Positions 1 through 8,300 of a stretch of 32,346 nucleotides of DNA are shown here, in pieces (the first letter of the stretch is position 1; the number at the start of each line of letters is the position of its first letter). This stretch comes from an uncultured Clostridia bacterium (GTDB taxonomy: Bacteria; Bacillota; Clostridia; UBA1381), in NCBI GenBank assembly GCA_934463455.1, contig CAKSJU010000011.1:1-32346 (forward strand), given 5' to 3'. The notes under the pieces were generated by a model, which was not told where the DNA came from, ran no database searches, and saw only the letters and a program-made list of their open reading frames with translations. A program made the translations under genes and the position numbers.

Positions 1-7
1 ATAATTA

Positions 8-52
8 AAACCTCCAAAATGATATTTTTATTATATATCATCTTGGAGGTTT
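8..52 (-). promoter_or_regulatory. Hairpin that would mask the IS Shine-Dalgarno in read-through transcripts
   Basis: The arms 8-25 and 35-52 are 18 nt long and pair with a single mismatch, around a 9-nt loop. In RNA entering from asnB, the CCTCC arm pairs with the GGAGG of the other arm. RNA started at the internal promoter (30-58) lacks the first arm, so its ribosome binding site stays free. This is the arrangement known from IS10 and IS50 that protects against expression by impinging transcription. It could also act as a terminator. The function is inferred and the structure is seen. Confidence 0.55.
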
Positions 53-58
53 CGTAAA
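30..58 (-). promoter_or_regulatory. Promoter inside the IS end, reading left (probable transposase promoter)
   Basis: On the minus strand a -35 box TTTACG (58-53) is separated by exactly 17 bp from a perfect -10 box TATAAT (35-30). The expected transcript starts near position 23. It would carry the Shine-Dalgarno GGAGG (15-11) and reach the window edge 10 nt later, which is where a start codon should be. The -10 box lies in the loop of the hairpin at 8-52. Confidence 0.55.
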
Positions 59-62
59 GAGT

Positions 63-881
63 TTACACAAAATTCGGTATTGACTCCCTATCCGGCACAT
101 CGGAAACCAACTGGCGCTCTATACTGTCGCACACAAGGGTGCGAACCTTTTCAACAGTCTCATCATAGCTGTCCTTATGTTCAAAGCTTTTAAGCTCCCA
201 ATACGGATAGATTTTTATTCCCGATCGGTCAATTATCATAGACCTTGCAGGGCGAAGTTCCGAAACATCTTTAAACACACCCACCCCTTGAGTTCGTGCA
301 GGGGAAATTGCAAAAAGCTCCTGAAGCCCCTCCTTTTCCACCGCCGCCGAAAAAGACGGATATCGGAACAAACCCTTTATTTCGGAGGAAAAAAGAATTG
401 TATCTCCCAAGGCCGCATAGAAAAACGGTTTCACTCCGAACCTGTCGCGGCACGCAAAAACTCTTTGCCTCATAGAATCCCAAATGCAAAAGGCATAAAT
501 CCCATTCAGCTTTTCCGCGCACTTTTCGCCCCAATGAACATAGGCATAAAGCAGAACCTCGGTGTCGCAATCCGTTAAAAACCTGTATCCGCAAGACTCA
601 AGCTCTTTCTTCAGGTCATCTGCATTATAAAGCTCTCCGTTATATGTAATCGCAAATTCATATCCGTCCATGCTTCTTATCATAGGTTGCTTTCCGCCCT
701 CCGGGTCAATGACGGCAAGGCGGGTGTGAGCAAAAGCCGCATGCTCCCCAACCCATTCGCCCGAGGAATCCGAACCGCGATGCCTCATGCTGTCTGCCAT
801 ATCCCGAACAACAAGAGTGTTGTAGCTTTTATAATTCAGATAATTTTTTTTGAAATTTATCATTCCGGCAATAGAACACAT
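63..881 (-). pseudogene. asnB: Asparagine synthase (glutamine-hydrolysing), truncated after the glutaminase domain by an IS
   Basis: The protein begins MCSIAG. Cys2 is the N-terminal nucleophile of class II glutamine amidotransferases once Met1 is removed. RGSDSSGEW, YNGELYN, DTEVLLYAY and FACRDRFGVKPFFYA are the expected glutaminase motifs. In intact AsnB (about 500-620 aa) the sequence VSDVP is followed by the SGGLDSS pyrophosphatase loop of the synthetase domain. Here it is replaced after residue 263 by nine element-encoded residues (DRESIPNFV) and a stop, so the ATP-dependent amide-transfer half is missing. The fragment cannot make asparagine and could at most hydrolyse glutamine. The start at 881 has GGGAG 10 nt upstream. 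The gene follows the surface operon after 99 bp, with a possible promoter of its own. The AsnB identity is certain; loss of function is very likely. Confidence 0.9.
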
Positions 882-888
882 AATATAT

Positions 889-951
889 CAGCTCCCATTA
901 AAATTTTAGCAGTCCTTTTATATAATACGGAGCTGTTTTTGATTTTGTTAC
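889..951 (-). promoter_or_regulatory. Possible asnB promoter with an inverted repeat covering the ribosome binding site
   Basis: A weak promoter, GTAACA (951-946), 18 bp, TATTAT (927-922), precedes asnB. The 7-bp inverted repeat CAGCTCC (889-895) and GGAGCTG (929-935) overlaps the GGGAG binding site. Only transcripts arriving from the upstream operon would contain both arms. The promoter match is mediocre. No convincing terminator is visible between the operon end at 981 and asnB. Confidence 0.3.
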
Positions 952-980
952 ACATAAAATAAGGGGCTGTAAAAAAATCT

Positions 981-3900
981 TTAAAATTTCTGTGCATCTG
1001 TAAGCGGAATAATCGTTCCCGATTTCCAGACAAATATTTTGCCCGAGTCTGTGCTTACATTGCAGCTCGGCGAGCTTAAATCAACCTTATTAAGTGCAGT
1101 GATTTTGCCCTGCGAATATTGCGCGACCCAAACATCGGCAGCGTCGGTTCCGCTCACCTTAAAGGTCAGCACTCCGCTTTCAACCTTTATATCAGTTATG
1201 CTTACCTTGCTTGCTCCGAGAATCTCCGAGCACTTCAAAAGCTCATTTATTATCTTATTGTTTGCAGAAATAATAGCCACCTTATTTGCTATCGAAGATT
1301 GGCTGAGCATATCATTTTCATCGGAATATTTTTCAGCCAGCCTCCATGCCGCTTTCGAATATATTCCGTCCGCCTTGTTAAAATTCTTATATGCGTCGGT
1401 CGGCACTGCGCTCTCAGCCGAAATTGAGCTGTATAAAGCGTCAACCATATTTGCCTCATAGAGCATAAACAGTGCCGCGGATTTATCCTGCTCGCTCATG
1501 CTGCCGCTCATTATCATCTGCGCCGCATTTTCCGAATTAAGCATTTCCTCGGTCACGCTCGGATAACGTGATATTATTCTTTCTTTTCTTAAAGATGCTT
1601 CATTTGCTGCTGCGCGGCTCAAAAAATCATCGGTGCCGTAAATATAAACAGGCGACTTTGTGAGAGTTATGCAATTATTTGCAATTCCGATTTCGTTGCC
1701 GTTTAAATCATATGCCTTTGCATTGCCGCCAACGCTTATTGCGTCTCCGTTCGTGCTCCAGCAAATTGTTACAGGCTTATTGTTTTTAATAAACACATAT
1801 GCATATGTTGTTTCATCGGTATCCAATTTTCCGAGATATTTTGCATCTCCGATTGCGGAATTTAGCTGAGAAATCGAGTACATTAATTCATTCGGAACCA
1901 TATCCGAAGTGAGCACTCCGAAAGCCTCGCTTTCATTTTTTAAATTGAACACATAATTTGTGTCAAGATTATATGCATTTGAAACAACTATTGCTTTAAC
2001 GGTCTCCTGTGCCTTAACCGATTCTCCGCCGTTCTCCGCTGTTGCCGCGTCAAATCCTATTTCGGTTGCCGCCAAATCTTTAAATCCGCCGTTATCAAGC
2101 AAAATATCCTTAAATGTCTTTATGCGAACATCTTCAAAGAAAGATTTTGTGTTATAATAAGCTTTTTCAGCGTTTACGTCTGACGGGTGAAAATACGGGT
2201 GATAGCTGAGCGCGTCAAACTTACCATATAACCCTGCCTCCATCATTCCTGTTACAAAGCTTACCGGAGATTTTGAAACATCGATTGCTCCGGCATAAAT
2301 GCGATAGCCGGGATTTATGCTATAAAGCGCATCGGAAACTCCATTTACAAGAGCGCTGTAATCACCGACATTGCTTTCTGTCTGCCAGAAGCCCGATGAA
2401 TTGGGTTCATTCCATATCTCAAAGGATTTAATCTGAGGATAGCGATTTGCAACTTCTTTTGCATAATTCACAAATGCCGCTCTCTCCTCTTCTGTGTCAA
2501 TTCCGCCCTTTATCAATCCATCGTCCGAATACAGGGTATTGTTATAATCCAGTATCGGCAAAACTTCAAGATTATTATTTTCGGCAGCCTCCATTATTGA
2601 ATCGAACAGCGAAAAATCATACTCGCCCTTGGCACTTTCAATTGATGCCCACGAAAAATCAATTCTCACGCGGCTGAAACCAAGCTTTGCGGCAAGCGGC
2701 AAAAGTCCGCTGTCCTTGCTGATTTGAGTCGGGTGAATAACAATTCCGTTTTTAATCAGCTTTTCTTTCGGCTGATCCGGAACAATATATATTTTTTTCT
2801 TAACCTCGGATATGACAGTTCCGTCTCCGCTCTTCATTGTCACCGTAACATTATTTTTCCCGTACGGCAAGTTTTCCATAACGATTTTTTCTTTATAAAT
2901 ATCATCGGGATACAAAAACTCGGAAACTTCTCCCTTTTCTTTCCCGTTTGTGTAAGTGATAACAACATCGCCCGTATCCGCAGCCGTATAGTCAACATCA
3001 ACAGCAGCTTCACTTCTTGTGTATATGTTATATGGCTCGTCCTGAATTGAAATTATTGTCGGAAATCCTATTTTTCCGAGCTCTGCATCAGTGTATAGCC
3101 CTTTCAAATCGTCCTTTGTGTAACGCTCAACAAGCATTTTCTTGATGTCTGCGCCCATTGTGCTGACTTCCACTTTGTTTTCAAGGAAAAACTTACTGTT
3201 CAGCCAGAATGTCGGGCGGACATAATATCCTGTGGTATTTGCGTTTTTATCCCATGTGTTTCCCCATGAATTGGCAGCTTTGTTGCTGTAGCTGTTAGAG
3301 GTTCCCAAAACAACATATGCATTTGTTGCATTCGTGTCGCGCGCGGTTCTGAGCCACCAGCCGCTTTTTATTGCACTTTCGGGATCCCAGCCGAATTTGC
3401 CCCAATACTTTGAATATTCACTTCTCGATAAAAGACTTATCGGCCCCGTATATGAATAGTCCGCAGTCAGATCGCCTTTTCCCGAGGGCTCCGTCCACCA
3501 AACATGGTTTTTATCTATGTACGGAATTATAAGAGAGCTTAAAGTTATAGAATTTCCGCCATCTATCAAGCCTTTATCCTTATTCAGAAAATCGTTATTA
3601 AGCAAATATGCCAGGTTGTTTTCGTCGCTTATATCGAATTTCGAGGTGTTATCAGGGTCAAAAGCCTGTCTGCCCTTAACTGCCGAGGTTATAACATAAA
3701 AAGCTGAATTTTCATCATTTGTTTCGTCCAAAAGCAAAAGCCTTTCGCCTGCGGCATAAAAGAAGTTTTCACTCGGGTTATTAAGATTTGCCTCTCTCTC
3801 CTCTGCCGAATAGTTACTTCTTCCGACCTTTCCGAGATTTTGAACATAAATTATATTTGCACTGCTTGCAGCTGCTCCGAAACTTCCGTCCGCATAAACC

Positions 3901-5255
3901 GGAGTTATATTCACTGAAATATATCTCCCTTTATCCTCATTTGAAATGAAATAAGTTTTCCCGGTTTGCTTGTAAATATCTTTAAATTCGCCGTCTGCCG
4001 ACTCTGAAAAAGTCCACTGATATTTATATGAGACTGCGTTGTCATCTTCATATTTTGCAGTGAGAGTTGTCATCGCTCCTATTGAAGCTGTGTCTGCCTC
4101 AATGCTTGCGTCGCTTATATCGAACCCGATTTTTTTAAGCTCGTCCGGAGTGTAAATTCCGCTCAGCTCCTGCGCGGTGTAGCGCTCGGTGATTATTTTT
4201 TTAACCTCCGCGCCCATGGTTTTCACTTCCGCCTTTTCGTTACGGAATATATCCTCACTCAGATAAAAAGTCGGGCGGAGATAATAAAGGTTAGACGAAA
4301 CAGATTTATTCCATGTGTTTGCCCAGCCGTTGCTGCCCGCATTCGGATAACCCTCATTTGAGCCCATGGCAACAAACGCATTATACACCTCGTCTGTTGA
4401 ATTATTCACTCCGTTTCCGCGCGATGTTCTGAGCCACCAGCCGGCTGTTTTTGTATCTCCGTTCGGATCCCATCCGAACTTGCCCCAATACTTTGAGTAT
4501 TCGCTTCTTGAAAGCAAGCCGATTTTTGCAGTGAAGCTGTAATCACTCGGGCAATCCGATTTTGATGCACCTGCCTCAACCCACCATTTATGCTCCGGTA
4601 TATACTTCTGCATGTCTGCCGATATTGTGTGATTTGTTCCTGCATCGGGATTGCCGACCGAAAGAAAATCATTGTTCAGAAAATATCCGACATTTGTTTC
4701 CGATGCAATGTTGAATTTTGCCGTCTTTGCAGTGTCGAACACGCGTCTGCCTTTATATCCTGCCGACATAACATAGAACGATGAATTTTTATCGCTGTAT
4801 TCATCTAAAATCAGCACGTTCTCCCCTGCAACCTTAACAAGATTGTCACTCGGATTTTCTTTATTTTCCGCGCGATCCGTCGTATAATTCGTTCTTGATA
4901 ATATGCCTATTTTGTCAACATGATATGCTTCGCTTGTTATAGGCGTGCCCTTTTCACCGCTTTCATAAACAGGTGTTGCCTCTGCTCTCAGATATGTTCC
5001 TATGTCATCGTTTGCTATAACATACTTTTCGCTTGTCTGCTTATACACGGGGGTATACTCCCCGTTTTCATTCTCCGAATGATACCACCGATACTCATAG
5101 CCTGTTGCCCCGTCCGCAGCCGCGCTGACCGTCAGAATTTTATTATATCCCGTCTCCACGCTCAATGTAGCTGTGCTTTCTGCTGCAAAAGCCGTGAATG
5201 AGCATGAATTTGCAATCAGCATTGCCGCCGTAATTAAAGTACATATTTTTTTCAT
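981..5255 (-). CDS. Secreted multidomain clan GH-A glycosidase (GH39/GH5-like) with two Ig-DUF6273 units
   Basis: The 1424-aa protein has an N-terminal signal peptide (about residues 1-24). Two copies of an Ig-like domain plus DUF6273-like module follow (about 28-370 and 375-700; GWWLRT at about 270 and 630, and RPTF(Y/W)L near each module end). After a beta domain (about 740-835) comes a TIM-barrel glycosidase domain (about 840-1210). EIWNEPN supplies the acid/base Glu950 and LAATEIGFD the nucleophile Glu1065, the usual clan GH-A pair. About 200 residues of mostly helical sequence end the protein. There is no SLH or sortase anchor, so it is either released or held by partners. It is the last gene of the operon, 71 bp after the previous one, with a ribosome site GAAAGGAAAG before the ATG. 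The substrate is unknown; GH39-like is my closest family guess. Confidence 0.8.
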   Translation of the reverse strand: MKKICTLITAAMLIANSCSFTAFAAESTATLSVETGYNKILTVSAAADGATGYEYRWYHSENENGEYTPVYKQTSEKYVIANDDIGTYLRAEATPVYESGEKGTPITSEAYHVDKIGILSRTNYTTDRAENKENPSDNLVKVAGENVLILDEYSDKNSSFYVMSAGYKGRRVFDTAKTAKFNIASETNVGYFLNNDFLSVGNPDAGTNHTISADMQKYIPEHKWWVEAGASKSDCPSDYSFTAKIGLLSRSEYSKYWGKFGWDPNGDTKTAGWWLRTSRGNGVNNSTDEVYNAFVAMGSNEGYPNAGSNGWANTWNKSVSSNLYYLRPTFYLSEDIFRNEKAEVKTMGAEVKKIITERYTAQELSGIYTPDELKKIGFDISDASIEADTASIGAMTTLTAKYEDDNAVSYKYQWTFSESADGEFKDIYKQTGKTYFISNEDKGRYISVNITPVYADGSFGAAASSANIIYVQNLGKVGRSNYSAEEREANLNNPSENFFYAAGERLLLLDETNDENSAFYVITSAVKGRQAFDPDNTSKFDISDENNLAYLLNNDFLNKDKGLIDGGNSITLSSLIIPYIDKNHVWWTEPSGKGDLTADYSYTGPISLLSRSEYSKYWGKFGWDPESAIKSGWWLRTARDTNATNAYVVLGTSNSYSNKAANSWGNTWDKNANTTGYYVRPTFWLNSKFFLENKVEVSTMGADIKKMLVERYTKDDLKGLYTDAELGKIGFPTIISIQDEPYNIYTRSEAAVDVDYTAADTGDVVITYTNGKEKGEVSEFLYPDDIYKEKIVMENLPYGKNNVTVTMKSGDGTVISEVKKKIYIVPDQPKEKLIKNGIVIHPTQISKDSGLLPLAAKLGFSRVRIDFSWASIESAKGEYDFSLFDSIMEAAENNNLEVLPILDYNNTLYSDDGLIKGGIDTEEERAAFVNYAKEVANRYPQIKSFEIWNEPNSSGFWQTESNVGDYSALVNGVSDALYSINPGYRIYAGAIDVSKSPVSFVTGMMEAGLYGKFDALSYHPYFHPSDVNAEKAYYNTKSFFEDVRIKTFKDILLDNGGFKDLAATEIGFDAATAENGGESVKAQETVKAIVVSNAYNLDTNYVFNLKNESEAFGVLTSDMVPNELMYSISQLNSAIGDAKYLGKLDTDETTYAYVFIKNNKPVTICWSTNGDAISVGGNAKAYDLNGNEIGIANNCITLTKSPVYIYGTDDFLSRAAANEASLRKERIISRYPSVTEEMLNSENAAQMIMSGSMSEQDKSAALFMLYEANMVDALYSSISAESAVPTDAYKNFNKADGIYSKAAWRLAEKYSDENDMLSQSSIANKVAIISANNKIINELLKCSEILGASKVSITDIKVESGVLTFKVSGTDAADVWVAQYSQGKITALNKVDLSSPSCNVSTDSGKIFVWKSGTIIPLTDAQKF
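3060..5175 (-). repeat. Tandem duplication of an Ig-plus-DUF6273 coding unit
   Basis: Two units of about 1.05 kb (roughly 4121-5175 and 3060-4120) encode the same order: Ig-like domain, SRxNY linker, LLNNDFL, SLLSRSEYSKYWGKFGWDP, WWLRT, RPTF, then a tail ending in KKIGF or GKIGF. The stretch for SRSEYSKYWGKFGWDP is nearly the same in DNA in both units (about 3385-3430 and 4465-4510) and again near 11355-11400 in another operon gene. This points to recent duplication or gene conversion. Confidence 0.7.
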
Positions 5256-5289
5256 TTTTTCTTTCCTTTCTAAATTGAATTTTTATTAA

Positions 5290-5315
5290 ATCCGCTGCTT
5301 CGCGAAAAGGCGGAT
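5290..5315 (-). promoter_or_regulatory. Small intercistronic hairpin
   Basis: In the 71-bp gap before the last operon gene, ATCCGC (5290-5295) pairs with GCGGAT (5310-5315). A short palindrome TTCGCGAA lies inside the loop. It could be an mRNA processing or stabilising element. There is no T-run strong enough to call it a terminator. Confidence 0.25.
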
Positions 5316-5326
5316 AAGCGGCAAAT

Positions 5327-8300
5327 TTACATGTTTGATAATTTCAAAACTATAACAGCCGCCTCGGCTCTTGTTAAACAGCCCTGAGGGTTAAACCTGT
5401 TATTCTCATCTCCTATCATAATCCCGGCAGAGGATACTTTCTTCACAGCGTCTGCCGCCTGCGGAGAAATTGCGTCCGAATCGGCAAATTCCAAATTGCT
5501 CTCGCCGCCTTTTATGCCGCTTGCTATAATTGCCGCAAATTCCTCCCTTGTTATATTCTTTTCGGGATTTATTTTATTATCGCAGAGCATGAAACCCGGA
5601 ACAAACCCTCCCAATTCCATGCCGCCGATTATTCCGCTATACCATTTATCGGGCGCTGCATCATCAAAGGTACACTTATCCTCACCGATTCCGAAGCTCC
5701 TTGCCGCAAGGCTGAATGCCTGCGCGGTGGTGAGCGTTACATTCGGAGCATAAGTTTTGTTTCCCATTCCGCTCACCAGTTTTTTTGCATATGCCTCTCT
5801 GATTGCGCTTTCTGCCCAATGTCCTCCGATGTCTGAAAATATATCCTCTTTTATTCCCATCTTGGGGGCAAAAATCTTTGAAATTTCTGTCATTCCGCTT
5901 TCTGTCCGCTCTTCGCTTGCAGACAAAACCCAGTCTCTGAACAGCGCCGTGTTCTTGCTTGATGCAATTCCCGGAGTGATTTCAACATACCCCTCTCTGG
6001 GGCCGAGAAGGTTTCCGTCGTTCGCCGCAAGGTTGAAGCCTATAACGCTCCCTCCCGAAAAATCCATAGGCTTTAAAGCGTCTTTCGGAATCCTTATAAG
6101 ATAACGCGTATTTTTATTTTCATCATCTCTTAAAATCCTGCTCCATTCGGGCGGCTGCGTGCCTGATGAATTGCCCTCTGCCGCCTGCCACGAATAGCTT
6201 TCCTCTCCGCTTTGAGTGAGCGCAAATCCGTATTCATAATCATCGGAATCATACTTTCCGCTCTTTGTATTTTTAGTATCAAACGCAAGCTGGAGGCTGT
6301 CTCCGTCATAAATGAGTCCCTCATGGTTCATTTGATTCTGATAATCGTCGTAAATATCGGCAAGCAGATAAAAATAATTATCGTCCCACTTTGTGAATAT
6401 TCTTCCCGAAATATCGGAATTTTCCCACTGCTCATGGCTGTTCGGGTCAATCGGCGGATTAAGATATGTCGGATAAGCGTCGCTCCAATCGCTTATATTT
6501 CCGTTAAATCCCGTCGGGTTTATTTCCTTGTCTGCCTTCACAATCACGGAAAAATCAAGCGGTATCTGAACCTTTGAGATAAACTTTTGAGAATCGCTGT
6601 ATATTTCAAATGTAAACACATAGTGATTAAACGCTTTGCGCTCAATCCGACTGACAGGGATTGATATATCTTTTGTTTCAAGCTCATTAAGCTCAAAGCT
6701 CTGCTTTTCTCCAACACTCCAGCCCTCAGGCGGCGTCACCTTTATAAATCCGCTTTGGGGCGTATCCGTTTTGTTTTCCAACGTAACCTTTAATGAAGTT
6801 ATCTCCCCGGCAGGCTTTTCCGAATTTACGGAAGTTATGCCGATTTTGCTCTTTATATTTGACTTCATTTTTGTTTCGGCATGCACGTTTCCGTCAAACG
6901 AAATTGTTAGAAAATCATTGTCTTTTCCTATCATTTCGGAATTTAAAACAAACTTCAGATTTTCTTTTGACCCTCCCGAAACCGTTACATTGTCAGACTC
7001 GGCAATAACATCGCCGTCGGCATTTTTAATTGCAGCTTTTCCGACAGCATCGGCAGAGCCGTCGTTATAAATTCGGACGGAAAGCTCTGAATTTTCGCCC
7101 TCATAGCTTTCAACCGTTCCGGGAATTACCTGAAAATGCACTCCCCTGTTTTCACATTTTTCAAATTCAGCCTCAAATTCAAACCACTTCACAAGATTTT
7201 TCGAGATGCAGTCAAACGCATTTGCCGACCCCGATTCAACATTTGCGCTTTCCGATGCCTGTTTTGCCAAAAGAGAATATTTCTCGGCATTTCTCAAAAG
7301 CTCATATCCAAATCGCAGTTCATCTGAGGAATTGTTTGTTTTTTCGCTGTAATCTTTTTTTGCCTTATTCACCTCTGCCTCCGACGCATTGCTGCATTTT
7401 TTGCCGCCGAGCGACACAAAATCAGCAATTTCCATGCCGATTTTATGATAAGCATGCATCATATTTGTGTTTTTGTGCTCAAATAAATCATCTTTGAGAA
7501 ATTTCATAATTTCAATGCCCAAATTATAAAACGCGTCCAAATCCTCATCATCGGCTTGATTTTTACTCGTTAAGTCAAGCTTTTGACTTTCAAGCGCCGC
7601 CTTTATTTCCTGTGAAAGCGAATATTTCTTTTCAAATTCGTTAATATCGCTTTCAATCCTACATTTTATCTCATTTTTCATAAACTCCATATCGCTGATA
7701 TAAATATAATACGGTTCATCGGTCTGATAAACCTTTTTCCCCTCGGATATAAAATTCCCGTACATGTCATAAACCTTCACAGCTTCGGGAAACTCAATAA
7801 CTGCGCTTTCTCCGCTGAAGCACCATGATATAAGCATGGGAAGATTATTTTTCCTGTACATCATTGTGCGGCAGTTATTATTAAGATTTATCTCGGTCAG
7901 AAATTGTGCCCCGGCAGTTTTGCTTTTATAGTTTTCAACCGCCGCAAAGCTTGCCTTTGCGCTGTAATCCGGTTTTAAAAGTCCGAAGGTTTCGCCCTCG
8001 TCCCACATGTTGAACAGGTTCACCCTCGTATCCAGATAGTCAGCATTTATAAGGATTTTTATATCCTCTTTTGCGAGAGTCGGCTCAAGCTCTTTTTTTC
8101 CGAAGGTAGTCCAGCCTGCCTCAGTCAGGTAAACATCTTTCCAGCCGCCGTAATCCTCTGTAATATCAGTGTAATTCCGAACCCTGTCAAGGAATTTTGC
8201 GTCATTTAACGCAACATGATAATAAGGGTGCGTTGAAAACGCGTCAATATAAGGGTAAATATCAAGGTCAAAAAGCTCTCTCGACCAACCCGGACCGTTT

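Larger units (their letters stand above)
1..92 (-). mobile_element. Terminal part of an IS256-family-like insertion sequence (rest lies left of the window)
   Basis: Read on the minus strand, the asnB frame runs without interruption to the codons for VSDVP and then enters a terminus beginning GATAGGGAGTC and continuing to CCGAATTTTGTGTAAA. The GAATTTTGTGTAA core is, as I recall, typical of terminal inverted repeats of Bacillota IS256 (Mutator) elements. The junction is at about position 92. Inside the terminus lie a promoter, a hairpin and a Shine-Dalgarno sequence pointing left, so a transposase gene probably starts within a few bases of the left edge. The other end and the target duplication are not visible, so the family assignment rests on the terminal repeat only. 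Confidence 0.65.
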
